Source: Deltaproteobacteria bacterium
Lineage (GTDB): Bacteria > Myxococcota_A > Polyangia > Polyangiales > Sandaracinaceae
Direction of reading: 5' to 3'
NCBI GenBank assembly: GCA_017303575.1
Contig: JAFLCL010000048.1
Location: 1 to 41,947, forward strand
Length of the DNA stretch: 41,947 nucleotides
Below the pieces are notes generated by a model that ran no database searches, was not told the origin of the DNA, and saw nothing but the letters and a program-made list of their open reading frames with translations. Below, in pieces: positions 24,582 through 33,174 of this stretch (the stretch's first letter is position 1; every line of letters begins with the position of its first letter). A program made the position numbers and the translations under genes.

Positions 24582-25942
24582 CACGGCTCTCCTTGTGATG
24601 CAGCACCTCGATGTCCCGCCAGGAGCGCGTCCAGAAGCGCGGCGCTGCGCATGTGCTCGGCGCGGGTGTCGATCGCGTCGAGCTCGGCTCGCTGCCGCTC
24701 ACGGAGGGCTTCCAGCAGCTCGAAGATCGAAACCTGCATCGCGTTGTACTGAAGAAGCGTCTCGTCGAGAACTCGCTGCCGCGCGGGCAGCACCACCTCT
24801 CGGTAGTGGCGCACTCGCTCGGCTGACGACGTGAATCTGGCCCTCGCGGTGCGGGCCTCGGACCTCACGTCGATCGCCGCGCCCACGTATCGCTCGAAGG
24901 CCGCGTCGAGCTCGTGCTCGTACTCGGCGACGCGCCCGTCGCCGCGGTCGAACAACGGGAGCCGAACGCCGACGCCCCCTCCGATCGCCAGCGCGTCGGG
25001 AGCGGCGGGGTCACCGACCAGCGCGTGAACATCCACGAGAATCTCCGGCAGCACGCCCTCGACCCGGGCGAGCCCAGCTCGCCTCGCAGCGGCTGTCATC
25101 TGACTCCGCATCGCGCGTAGCTCGAGGCTCGCGTCGAGTGCCGATCGCTCTACATCGTCCAACGCGGAGCGATCCAACGGTGCCTCCGGCAACCGACCTT
25201 GGATGGTCCAGGCCATCGCGTCGCCGTGAAGGCCCAGGAGTCGCTGGACATCTTCACGCGCGACCACCGCGCTCAACGCGGCCTCCGCAACCTTCACCCG
25301 CTCCTCTTCGTACTCGGCCTCTCGGGCGGACAGGTCGAGCGCTCGCAGGTTCCCGGCGGCTGCGAGTGCTCGCGCCGCGTCACGCGCCGCCGCTGAAGCA
25401 TCGAGCGATCGCTCCATCAGCTCCAATCTCTCCTGCGCGGCCTGCATGTCGTAGAACGAGCTCCGGACCCGATATCCAGTTGCGATCACGTGTCCCGCCA
25501 GGTCGAAGCGCGCGGCATCGAGGTCTGCCCCAGCCGCCTCGGCTCTGAGCGGAGCCAGGACGAGCCCAGCGACATCCCACTCGACCCGAATCTCGAGGCC
25601 GGTCTGCCGTTCGGGGTTGAACTCGAGATCGAACGAAGGATTGGGCAGTAACCCCGCCGTAAGTACGCGAGACCGCGCGATCCCGAGCTCGCGGAGCGAG
25701 GCTCGAAGCTCGCGGTTGTTCAGCATCGCGACCCGGACCGCAGAGTCGGCATCGAGGGGTTGTCCGAGAATTCCGTCGACGATTTCAGTGGGAGAGTCTT
25801 GGACAGGTCCTGCGACCTCGGGCAGGTCAGCCGCTGCGGACAGGTCGCGCACGAGAGTGAGGTCATCGCGAATGCCCGTCGAGATGCATCCCGTGAGCAG
25901 AAGCGCGTATGCATACGAAATCGTGCGCGCGTCAGTGAGCAT
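24581..25942 (-). CDS. TolC-family outer-membrane lipoprotein
   Basis: 453 aa from ATG 25942, a normal full length for CusC/TolC. The signal ends LLLTGC. Both TolC halves are present: NNRELRASLRELGIARSRV and LLPNPSFDLEF in the first, with SREAEYEEERVKVAEAAL helices, then LPLFDRGDGRVAEYEHELDAA and the terminal helices LLQYNAMQVSIFELLEALRERQ. The start lies 11 bp inside the end of the upstream lipoprotein gene, and the stop overlaps the oxidase start, so all three are coupled. It likely supplies the duct for the CusBA-like pump, since the other TolC gene (2207-3126) is truncated. Confidence 0.85.
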   Translation of the reverse strand: MLTDARTISYAYALLLTGCISTGIRDDLTLVRDLSAAADLPEVAGPVQDSPTEIVDGILGQPLDADSAVRVAMLNNRELRASLRELGIARSRVLTAGLLPNPSFDLEFNPERQTGLEIRVEWDVAGLVLAPLRAEAAGADLDAARFDLAGHVIATGYRVRSSFYDMQAAQERLELMERSLDASAAARDAARALAAAGNLRALDLSAREAEYEEERVKVAEAALSAVVAREDVQRLLGLHGDAMAWTIQGRLPEAPLDRSALDDVERSALDASLELRAMRSQMTAAARRAGLARVEGVLPEILVDVHALVGDPAAPDALAIGGGVGVRLPLFDRGDGRVAEYEHELDAAFERYVGAAIDVRSEARTARARFTSSAERVRHYREVVLPARQRVLDETLLQYNAMQVSIFELLEALRERQRAELDAIDTRAEHMRSAALLDALLAGHRGAASQGEP

Positions 25943-26258
25943 GGCTCGTCTCGGGAGTCGTCTCGCTCGTGGACGGTGCAGACGGGGTGCCGTGGCCCAT
26001 CGCCGCGTGGTCCATGGGGTCGGCGCTTGCCCCGTGATGTGCGTGTGGGTGTCCAGCGTCGTCCGCCGGCGCGCGAAGGCCGACCCAGCCCTCCGGGCTC
26101 GATCGGGGTAGTGGCGGATCCCCGCGGAGCACATAGGTCACGTCTGCCACCGGCCCCGCCGCAGCACCCACCGACGCGGCGGATCGCGTCGAGAACGATG
26201 ACGGGGCCGCCACGCAACCACCCACGGCCGAGACGAGCAATACGGTGAGCACGCGCAT
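25932..26258 (-). CDS. His/Met-rich small lipoprotein
   Basis: 108 aa from ATG 26258; the frame is open to 26315 but the longer form would run through the palindrome. Signal ends SAVGGC. The mature protein is Ala/Ser-rich, then carries GDPPLPRSSPEGWVGL, and ends in a disordered-looking tail with about nine His and three Met (HPHAHHGASADPMDHAAMG). Such tails bind Cu(I)/Cu(II). I recognise no family. It heads a three-gene unit with TolC and the Tat-exported oxidase, 40 nt after the palindrome. Confidence 0.6.
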   Translation of the reverse strand: MRVLTVLLVSAVGGCVAAPSSFSTRSAASVGAAAGPVADVTYVLRGDPPLPRSSPEGWVGLRAPADDAGHPHAHHGASADPMDHAAMGHGTPSAPSTSETTPETSHAH

Positions 26259-26298
26259 GAGGCTTCTTAGACCGGGGGACACTGGGCACGACCCGCGT

Positions 26299-26315
26299 GT
26301 GACCCGCGCCGTCAC
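26299..26315. promoter_or_regulatory. Copper-island palindrome GTGAC-N7-GTCAC
   Basis: GTGACCCGCGCCGTCAC, 40 nt upstream of the His/Met-rich lipoprotein (minus) and 81 nt upstream of the beta-propeller lipoprotein (plus), so it could serve both. Confidence 0.7.
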
Positions 26316-26396
26316 GCGACATCCATCGGGTCGAGGGATGGCCCGAATCCGTGAGGCCTATGTCGCATATCGAGTCGAGTCGAGCATGATGGGCTC

Positions 26397-27578
26397 ATGA
26401 CTCCATGCCGCGTTCTCCTCACCGTGTCTACCGTGTTCGCCTCGGCATGTGCGAGCCAGCACTCGCCGATCGGCCATCCTGAGGCGTTCGCGTGCGACCC
26501 CGCAGACTTGCGGTCCGTCTGGTGGACTGAGGGCGGACCGACCATCCTCGATGCCACTGCGGACCTCTTCGTGAATGCGTCGGGGACCCACCTTCTCGTG
26601 CCTGATCTCTTCCGCCCGGTGGCCTTGCGGATCGCAGATGGCGCGCGCGTGGGGAGCGCGAGCGACCTCGTCGGCCTCCGCGAGCTGTCTGGCGTGCGAT
26701 TCGCGAGGGAGGCCATCGTCGTCGACTCGATGGGTCGACACGACCTCGGCGGAGCCACCGAGGTCATGGAGATCGGACGGAGTGCTCCGTTGGCGACGAT
26801 TCCTTGGATCATCCCGCCCAGCGATGTGGGCTATTCGCAGGTGGTGGCGTACGTCGGACCGTCGACTCAGCGCGTCTACCTGATCGAACATGCCGGTAGG
26901 TTCGGCGGCGAGCGTGCCGGACTCTGGCTGAGGTGTCTCGACCTGCCAGGGGGATCGGAGACTCGGGTCGATCTCTCGCCGCTCGTGCCTCGGGCAGACT
27001 CGTACACGATGATCGTGGATGAGCAGCGCGGTGTCGTGTTCGTCGTCACGGGCGAGCAGACCGAAGCGGATGCGTCGGTCACGCGAATCGACATCCACCG
27101 TGATTCCGCCTCGGCATGGATCGACATCGGAGTCGCGGTGCCCTTCCTGGGTCACGCACACGTCGAGCCCTCGGCTGCCATTCTCGACGTCGCCATCTCG
27201 AACGATGGCTCGCTGCTCCTCGTTAGCGGTCGCGACGGACGCGTTCGCGGCCTCGACGCCCTCACTCTGTCGGAGGTGACATCCATGCCCGTTGGCGTCC
27301 TGGCGGCGAACGGCGACACGTACCTCCCATCGCTCCGCTCTCCCGTCGCCTTCTCCGCGGGCGACGCCTATGTCGCCGCGGTGTTGGACGATGGTCGCCT
27401 CGCGGTGATCGAGACATCTACTTGGACGCCGGTCGCCATGCTCGCGTCTGCCGCACCTCGGCGGGCGGTGACGCCGCCAGAAGACTCGGAGGCGCGCGCC
27501 ATGTCGGTACGGTTTCTCTCCGATGGACTGCTCGTCGTCAGCGACCGCGGCGTCGAGCGATTCGCCTGTCCCGACTGA
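26397..27578 (+). CDS. Beta-propeller-like lipoprotein
   Basis: 393 aa from ATG 26397. Signal ends VFASAC. The mature protein contains repeated four-strand blade-like segments, for example TEGGPTILDATADLFVNASGTHLLV, ILDVAISNDGSLLLVSGRDGRV and GDAYVAAVLDDGRLAVIET, as in WD40/NHL-type propellers. No enzymatic motif is seen. It is divergent from the TolC/oxidase unit and shares the palindrome at 26299; it converges on a second propeller lipoprotein with a 6-bp gap. Role in copper handling is inferred only from location. Confidence 0.6.
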   Translation: MTPCRVLLTVSTVFASACASQHSPIGHPEAFACDPADLRSVWWTEGGPTILDATADLFVNASGTHLLVPDLFRPVALRIADGARVGSASDLVGLRELSGVRFAREAIVVDSMGRHDLGGATEVMEIGRSAPLATIPWIIPPSDVGYSQVVAYVGPSTQRVYLIEHAGRFGGERAGLWLRCLDLPGGSETRVDLSPLVPRADSYTMIVDEQRGVVFVVTGEQTEADASVTRIDIHRDSASAWIDIGVAVPFLGHAHVEPSAAILDVAISNDGSLLLVSGRDGRVRGLDALTLSEVTSMPVGVLAANGDTYLPSLRSPVAFSAGDAYVAAVLDDGRLAVIETSTWTPVAMLASAAPRRAVTPPEDSEARAMSVRFLSDGLLVVSDRGVERFACPD

Positions 27579-27584
27579 CTCCAA

Positions 27585-28691
27585 TCAAGGCAGTGGCGCC
27601 AGACGGAGCACGCCCGCGGGTGATCGCGTCGTCACGTACACGCGACCCTCCGCATCCACCTCCAAGCCGCCGATCTCCGTAGCCCGGTCCGAGAGGTCCA
27701 CGTAATCGAGACGAGTGCCGGAGAGGTCGAACGCGTGGACGACTCTCCGCAGACGCTCGGCCACGTAGAGCACATCCTCGTGGAGAGCGATGCCGCCGGG
27801 CTCACCCATGCCGATAGACGCACCGTCCACCAACGTCGTCAGCGAGGCACCCTCCATCGCGGACATTCTCGCCCCGTCGTAGTTTGGTCCGATCGTGATC
27901 CCCGACGTCCCCGAGCGCGTGTCGAGCACGGCGATGCGCGCGTTGCCGCTGTCGGCGATGTAGAGCAACCCTGTGCGGCGATCGAACTCGATGTGCGAGT
28001 TGGTGGAGGACGAGTAGCTCACCTCCCCCTCGACGTATCGCGTGATCGTCCCGCCACTGTGATCCTCGCCGCCGGGGCCGTGATCCTCCCCGAAGTCGTA
28101 GAAGGTGATCGAGTTGTGGTAGCCGTCGAACACCCAGAACGCGTTGTCGTGATCCCATGCGACACCCGTCGCCGCTGGACTGTTGTGCAGCATGTCGAGA
28201 TGCGAACCGTGACCACCGTCGAACGCGTCGACGTCGGCCGGCCACAGCGATGGGCCCATGAAGTCGGCGGGAGTGCTGGGTTGGGTCACGTCGTCGGTCC
28301 CCTGGACGGTGGCGAACGTGCCTGTTTCGCCCATCGCAAGGCTCGTTGGCGAGGCGAGGAAGTGGTCCGCGCCGGGGCTTCGCCGTCGCGCGACCGACTG
28401 CTCGGCGCTTCCGACGCCACTGACCACCAAGATCGAATCGTCACCCTCGTTGGTGACCCACAGCTGATGGTCCTCCGTCGGGTGGAAGGCCAGGTCGCTC
28501 GGGATGCGCAGGCCGTCCGACTCGGCAACCACTTCGCGCACCTCGATCGCGGCGCTCGAGTGGGAGCCTCGGCCCAGCACTCCCAGCCCTGTGCCCGCGT
28601 CCGTGCCGCCGTCGGGCGGGGGTTGCGAGCTGGAGTCGCAACCCGATGCAAGAATTCCCAATGTGGCGAGGCCGACGGAAACTGAGCGCAT
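27585..28691 (-). CDS. NHL-type beta-propeller lipoprotein
   Basis: 368 aa from ATG 28691 with GGAGG upstream. Signal ends ILASGC, then a Gly/Pro-rich linker. Blades resemble NHL repeats: RIPSDLAFHPTEDHQLWVTN, FDRRTGLLYIADSGNARIAV, GGIALHEDVLYVAERL and EIGGLEVDAEGRVYVTT. The central part is rich in His and Asp (DAFDGGHGSHLDMLHN, DFGEDHGPGGEDHSG), a possible metal site. It reads from the palindrome at 28743, so it is the rightmost likely member of the copper unit set. Function unknown; extracytoplasmic binding or a redox role is possible. Confidence 0.65.
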   Translation of the reverse strand: MRSVSVGLATLGILASGCDSSSQPPPDGGTDAGTGLGVLGRGSHSSAAIEVREVVAESDGLRIPSDLAFHPTEDHQLWVTNEGDDSILVVSGVGSAEQSVARRRSPGADHFLASPTSLAMGETGTFATVQGTDDVTQPSTPADFMGPSLWPADVDAFDGGHGSHLDMLHNSPAATGVAWDHDNAFWVFDGYHNSITFYDFGEDHGPGGEDHSGGTITRYVEGEVSYSSSTNSHIEFDRRTGLLYIADSGNARIAVLDTRSGTSGITIGPNYDGARMSAMEGASLTTLVDGASIGMGEPGGIALHEDVLYVAERLRRVVHAFDLSGTRLDYVDLSDRATEIGGLEVDAEGRVYVTTRSPAGVLRLAPLP

Positions 28692-28742
28692 GAAACCTCC
28701 GTCCGCAGCCGTGTCACGGGGGGATGACGTTGGCGAACGCGT

Positions 28743-28759
28743 GTGACCGTCCGCGTCAC
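28743..28759. promoter_or_regulatory. Copper-island palindrome GTGAC-N7-GTCAC
   Basis: GTGACCGTCCGCGTCAC, 51 nt upstream of the NHL-type lipoprotein start at 28691. Rightmost copy; no further copy occurs in the remaining 13 kb. Confidence 0.7.
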
Positions 28760-28770
28760 CACGATCCGAC

Positions 28771-28812
28771 AAAAGGAAAAGCCCCGACGACCGAGCCGGC
28801 CGCCGGGGCTTT
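28771..28812 (-). terminator. Intrinsic terminator of the metalloprotease gene
   Basis: On the minus strand AAAGCCCCG pairs with CGGGGCTTT across a GC-rich loop, followed by TTCCTTTT. It begins 33 bp after the stop of the 1317-aa gene and separates it from the copper island. Confidence 0.8.
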
Positions 28813-28844
28813 CGCCTCTAGGTGCCCCGACGGCGGGGCGCCCG

Positions 28845-31800
28845 TCAGTGGTGGTCGATCGGCTGGACGCCGTCCCCGAACATCGCCGAGAGGCGGCGGA
28901 CGAGGTCGATGTTGTCGATGAAGCGACGCGTCTCGGCCGTCGCGCCCGCGGTGCGGAGCGCCTCGGCGTGGAGGAGCATCTGCGCGCCGACGCCCGTCTC
29001 ACGCGCGCCGTCGGGGTAGCTGACGGCGACGTAGCGGATGCCGCTCGCCGAGTCCGTGAACTCGACGGTCGGGGTGCCCGGCTCGACGTCGATCGCCTCA
29101 CTGGCGCCGACCACCCAGATACGCGACCGGTTCAGGAAGTCCTGGTCGTACGTCTGCGGGAGGTAGGACATGCCGAGGACGCTCGCGAAGAGCTGGACCG
29201 AGAAGCCGACGTTCGGCGTGATCGGCGTGCCCGCCATGTCGCCTTCGGCGAGCTCGAGCGCATCCGGGTACACGACGTTGCCGCCGGAGATGCGGGGCGC
29301 GATCGTCGCCCAGTCCTCGCCGAGCATGCCGCGGAACAGGCTCGTGACCGACGGTCCGAACGTGCTCGCGAAGCTGATCTGGTAGCGACGGATGTCCGCG
29401 TCCGTGTCACGGCCGAGGAAGTACGTCGTGGGATCCGTGAGGATGATGAGGGCCGCGAGCTTGTCGTAGAAGTAACCGACGCGCTCCAGCTGATCGAACC
29501 AGAAGTAGCCGGCGTCGAAGTCCCACGTCGTCTCGAGGAAGCGGCCGTCGAGCGCGTTGATGCGCGCGGCCGAGAGGGCGCTGCCGCCGCTGACGAGCAG
29601 CGGGCTGCCGTCCGGCGCGGTGCCTTCCGTGTAGGTGCCGGGCTCCGGCGCGGTGAGGACACGCGTGAGCATCCCGAACGACGTGCCGACCGCGCCAGTC
29701 CACGCGCCCATGCCGTCCTCGTTCGTCCAGAACGGGTCGCTGTCCGTGGTGCCGAAGATGTCGCCGAAGATCGGGCGGTAGAGCGAGTAGATCTGGTTCG
29801 CGCGCTGGAACTTCTCGAAGAAGCGATCACGCGTGCGGGTGAAGGCCGCCTCGGGGTTGAAGCCCAGGCGCTGGCGGCGGAAGTTCGCGAAGATGTAGTA
29901 GTTCCAGTAGCTGTCGGCGACCGCGTGCATGGCCTCGTAGGCGTCCGCGCCCTGGTCGTAGCGCTGACAGTCCGGACCGAGGTCGGCCTGCTCGTCGGAG
30001 CAGAACATGTAGGGCACCGTGGGGCGATCCTGCTGGTCTCGGAGGTTCTCCGGCAGGCCCTGCGACGCGAGGAACGTGTCGGGGCGGAGGCTGGTGTAGG
30101 GCACGTCCGCGCGCTGCTGGATGCGCTCGGGGCTGCCGACGACCTCGGGCCACTCCGTGTAGACGTACGCGCTGGGCGCGCCGCCCGTGAAGCTCTCGAG
30201 GCGCAGCGGGATCGGCCAGCCGAGGATCTGGATCTCGTTCCAGTTCGCCACGTCCTGCGGGTTCTCCGCGTTCGTGAAGACCTCGACCATGTCGCCGTAG
30301 CCCATCTTGATGGCGGCGTAGTCGTAGTGACCCAGACCCTCGGAGTCGGTGACGACGAAGTTCACGCCGTAGTCCATGACCGTCGAGTACTGCGCCTCGA
30401 GGATGCGGCCATCGATCTCGCCCTGCGTCATCGGATCCCACGCGCGCGGGTGCGGCGTGCCATCCGCCGTGCGGAGCTCCCAGTAGCGGGGGCGGTAGTT
30501 GAGCGCGTCGTAGCTGCCCGAGAAGTTGTGGCGGAGGCCGACCGTGTGACCGACCTCGTGCGCCGTGACGGCGTGGAAGATCGGGTGACGGATCGCGTTG
30601 CGGACGAGCTCCCAGCTGATGCGACCGTCGTCGCCGACCAGCGAGAAGGTCTGGCCGTAGAACTCGATCGTTCCGTCCCCGTCCGCCTCGCGGCGGATCT
30701 CACGCGCGAGACCGAGCAGGCCCTCGTCGGCGAAGCCGGCGTCGAGGATGCAGTGGTCCGCGTTGAGCTGATCGCGGTAGCGCTGGAGGACGCGCTGACG
30801 GTTGAGGGCGTTGCCCTGGATGATCGACGCGCCGGCGATGAGGTCGTCGGTGATCGCGTCGGCCTGGAAGAGGCGCGCATCGACGCCCTCACCCATCACG
30901 AGCTCGGGCGTGAGCTCGACCATCGAGCGCTCGATGTCCGTGCCGCGGAGCATGTCGAGGCGGCCGAAGCCGGACGTGCCGTTGCCGAACACGCCGCTCG
31001 ACCAGAGGCGGTCGCGCGCTTCACGGACCGCCGCGACGCCCTCTGCAACGCTCGTGGGCGGCGACGCCGGGCGGCTCGAGCGGGCGTAGTCGAAGTCCAT
31101 CGCCGCGTTGACGCGCTCGAGGTCGAGGCCATCGATGGGCACCGTGTGGTGATCCGCCTCACGGCCCGACGGCGAGACCGCCGCCTGCGCGTCCATGCGA
31201 TTGAGCCACTCCTGGACGGTCGCGCCGTCCGAGATCTGGCCGATCGTCACGTCGCCATCGAGGAGACGGAGGATGTCGCGCGCGTAGCTCTCGAGGGTCT
31301 CCATGGCCGCGCCGTACACGAACGCGTTCGCCATGATGATCTCGCCCGTGAGCGGGTCCGCCGACGAGGGGCCGTAGCCGAGCGGGCTCGAGAGGTGCGG
31401 CTCGCTCACCCAGCCGATGATGGAGTAGCGGAGGTCGCCGGGGCGAACCGTGAGGCCGACCGCGCCGCAGATGTCCGAGTCCGCCTCGATGACGGGGCTG
31501 TGGCAGACGGCGTACATCTCGTTCGAGTCCACCGCGTCGCGCTCCACCACGCAGGTGGCCGCGTCGCCGCCGTTCGCGAGGCACTCGTTCTCGCGGAGCG
31601 AGTCGACGGTGTCACCGAACGCCTCGGCCCAGTCGCGGCCGAAGTCGGCGGCATCGTTGAAGAGATCCTCGGGGAGGTTGGGCGTGTAGTAGACGACCGG
31701 CCGCGTCTGACGATCGCGGTACGCGATGGTGCACGCGCCCTCCCACTGACCCGCCTCCGTCGTGCGGCGCTCTGCGTAGGCCAGAGCGAAGTCACAGACC

Positions 31801-32798
31801 GAGCCGCGGCCGTCCGCGCACTGGTCGTTCGACGTGCAGCGCATGAGCGTGCCGTCGCTGTTGCGGCGGTGGCTCTGCTGCCAGAGGTTGTGGCGGTTCG
31901 CGAAGCGGACGCGCGCACCCTCGACGACGCCGTAGTTCGGGTCGTAGCCCGCGCGCTCGGTCACGAAGTAACCGAAGCGCTCCATGCGGTCGCCCGTGTA
32001 CTCCATCGGCTGGTAGTCACGATCGAGCGTGTCGGCGCGGAGGAACGAGTTGCGGAGGCCGACCTCGGCCGCCGCGCAGTCCAGGTGCGAGTTGGTGATG
32101 AGGTAGCAGGACGGGATCGCGCCGAAGCCCTCGATGTAGGCCGACTGCGGCTCGACGAACATGCGGTTCGTGACGTCGATGTAGTTGACGTCACCCGCCG
32201 CGCTGCGCTCGAAGCGAGGCGCGTTCGGATCGTTCGGGTTCGTCGGGGAGTACTGCACCGGCGACATCTGGATGCCGTCGAGGATGCGCGAGATGGCGAA
32301 CACGTCCGTCGCGTTGGCCAGGTTCGTGGACCAGTCGACGCGCATGAACTGACGCTCGTACCAGGGGCGGTCCGTCGCGTTCTCGCTCACCACGTTCAGC
32401 TCTTCGCCCGTCACCGGGTTGTACTGACGACGGATGTCGAAGTGGCTCTGGATGCGGTAGGCGGCGACGACCGAACCCTGCTGGACCTGATCGCCACCGA
32501 TGCCCGCGGGCTCGGCGCCGTCGATCCACTCGTAGGTGCGACGCGCCAAGAGGAAGGTCTCCTGGACCTCCCAGCGCACGCGCTCGAGGCGACCCTGCTC
32601 GCCGACGAACGTGAAGCCCGCGCTGTAGGGCGAGTCGATGACGGTCTGCTGGAAGTACCACTCGCCAGCGAAGACCGACTTCTCGATCGCGCCGGGCTGG
32701 ATCTGGTTGATCGGCTCACGGGGATCACCGCAGCCGGGTGAAGCAATCACGGCCATCAAGGCCGTGAGCAAGAGCATCGAGCGGATCGTTCGCAACAT
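28845..32798 (-). CDS. Very large metzincin-like zinc metalloprotease lipoprotein
   Basis: 1317 aa from ATG 32798 with AGAGGAG upstream. Signal ends AVIASPGC. The zinc site HEVGHTVGLRH (from residue 747) is the extended HExxHxxGxxH of metzincins, followed by a Met-turn-like STVMDYG. The N-terminal ~700 residues form a large pro- or substrate-binding region without an obvious domain. The size and layout resemble the zinc-dependent metalloproteases with DUF4953/DUF5117-type regions found in Bacteroidota and Myxococcota; I cannot confirm the exact family. It is likely an outer-membrane-anchored protease. It ends in an intrinsic terminator and appears monocistronic. Confidence 0.8.
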   Translation of the reverse strand: MLRTIRSMLLLTALMAVIASPGCGDPREPINQIQPGAIEKSVFAGEWYFQQTVIDSPYSAGFTFVGEQGRLERVRWEVQETFLLARRTYEWIDGAEPAGIGGDQVQQGSVVAAYRIQSHFDIRRQYNPVTGEELNVVSENATDRPWYERQFMRVDWSTNLANATDVFAISRILDGIQMSPVQYSPTNPNDPNAPRFERSAAGDVNYIDVTNRMFVEPQSAYIEGFGAIPSCYLITNSHLDCAAAEVGLRNSFLRADTLDRDYQPMEYTGDRMERFGYFVTERAGYDPNYGVVEGARVRFANRHNLWQQSHRRNSDGTLMRCTSNDQCADGRGSVCDFALAYAERRTTEAGQWEGACTIAYRDRQTRPVVYYTPNLPEDLFNDAADFGRDWAEAFGDTVDSLRENECLANGGDAATCVVERDAVDSNEMYAVCHSPVIEADSDICGAVGLTVRPGDLRYSIIGWVSEPHLSSPLGYGPSSADPLTGEIIMANAFVYGAAMETLESYARDILRLLDGDVTIGQISDGATVQEWLNRMDAQAAVSPSGREADHHTVPIDGLDLERVNAAMDFDYARSSRPASPPTSVAEGVAAVREARDRLWSSGVFGNGTSGFGRLDMLRGTDIERSMVELTPELVMGEGVDARLFQADAITDDLIAGASIIQGNALNRQRVLQRYRDQLNADHCILDAGFADEGLLGLAREIRREADGDGTIEFYGQTFSLVGDDGRISWELVRNAIRHPIFHAVTAHEVGHTVGLRHNFSGSYDALNYRPRYWELRTADGTPHPRAWDPMTQGEIDGRILEAQYSTVMDYGVNFVVTDSEGLGHYDYAAIKMGYGDMVEVFTNAENPQDVANWNEIQILGWPIPLRLESFTGGAPSAYVYTEWPEVVGSPERIQQRADVPYTSLRPDTFLASQGLPENLRDQQDRPTVPYMFCSDEQADLGPDCQRYDQGADAYEAMHAVADSYWNYYIFANFRRQRLGFNPEAAFTRTRDRFFEKFQRANQIYSLYRPIFGDIFGTTDSDPFWTNEDGMGAWTGAVGTSFGMLTRVLTAPEPGTYTEGTAPDGSPLLVSGGSALSAARINALDGRFLETTWDFDAGYFWFDQLERVGYFYDKLAALIILTDPTTYFLGRDTDADIRRYQISFASTFGPSVTSLFRGMLGEDWATIAPRISGGNVVYPDALELAEGDMAGTPITPNVGFSVQLFASVLGMSYLPQTYDQDFLNRSRIWVVGASEAIDVEPGTPTVEFTDSASGIRYVAVSYPDGARETGVGAQMLLHAEALRTAGATAETRRFIDNIDLVRRLSAMFGDGVQPIDHH

Positions 32799-33174
32799 CT
32801 CGTCTCCTCTAACGGTCGCCCGTCAACACACAGGTTCGCAGGGCTGCCGGCCACTCCCGATCTCGCGTGTGGGGTCCGCGAGAGGGCCGAGGCCTAGCGT
32901 GTCCGCAGCAAGTAGCCAGCGGAGGGCGCGCTCCGCAAGAAGCGTGCTCACCCGATGGGCTGTCCAAACATGCGAAATGTGCGGGAATTCCCCGCGCCAT
33001 CTCAGGGCGGTCGGGGAGCCGTTCGGCGATTGACGATCCATCGACTGACGGTCCCGAGCGGTCGGTCCGCGTCGAGGGTCGGTCGATCGTGCAGGGGCGC
33101 TCGGCGCGATCCGGGACAGCCCGACGGCGCCTAACGGTTGGCCCAGACCGTCCCCACGACCTCGAGGCGCGCGA
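32799..33174. other. Intergenic region
   Basis: 376 bp between two minus-strand genes. It must hold the metalloprotease promoter. I see a short palindrome GGGAATTCCC at 32983-32992 but no credible gene, operator copy or terminator. Confidence 0.5.

Noticed and set aside
3205..28759. Palindromes as CRP-type or ECF sigma promoter elements
   Set aside because: CRP sites have six bases between TGTGA and TCACA, here nine. A 7-bp gap is too short for -35/-10 spacing of an ECF promoter. I cannot exclude that one half overlaps a promoter element.
28743..32741. 1332-aa plus-strand ORF opposite the metalloprotease
   Set aside because: Its residues are mostly Arg, Val, Ala, Glu and Asp in runs, as expected from the complement of a GC-rich gene; the minus strand carries a clear signal peptide, zinc motif and terminator.
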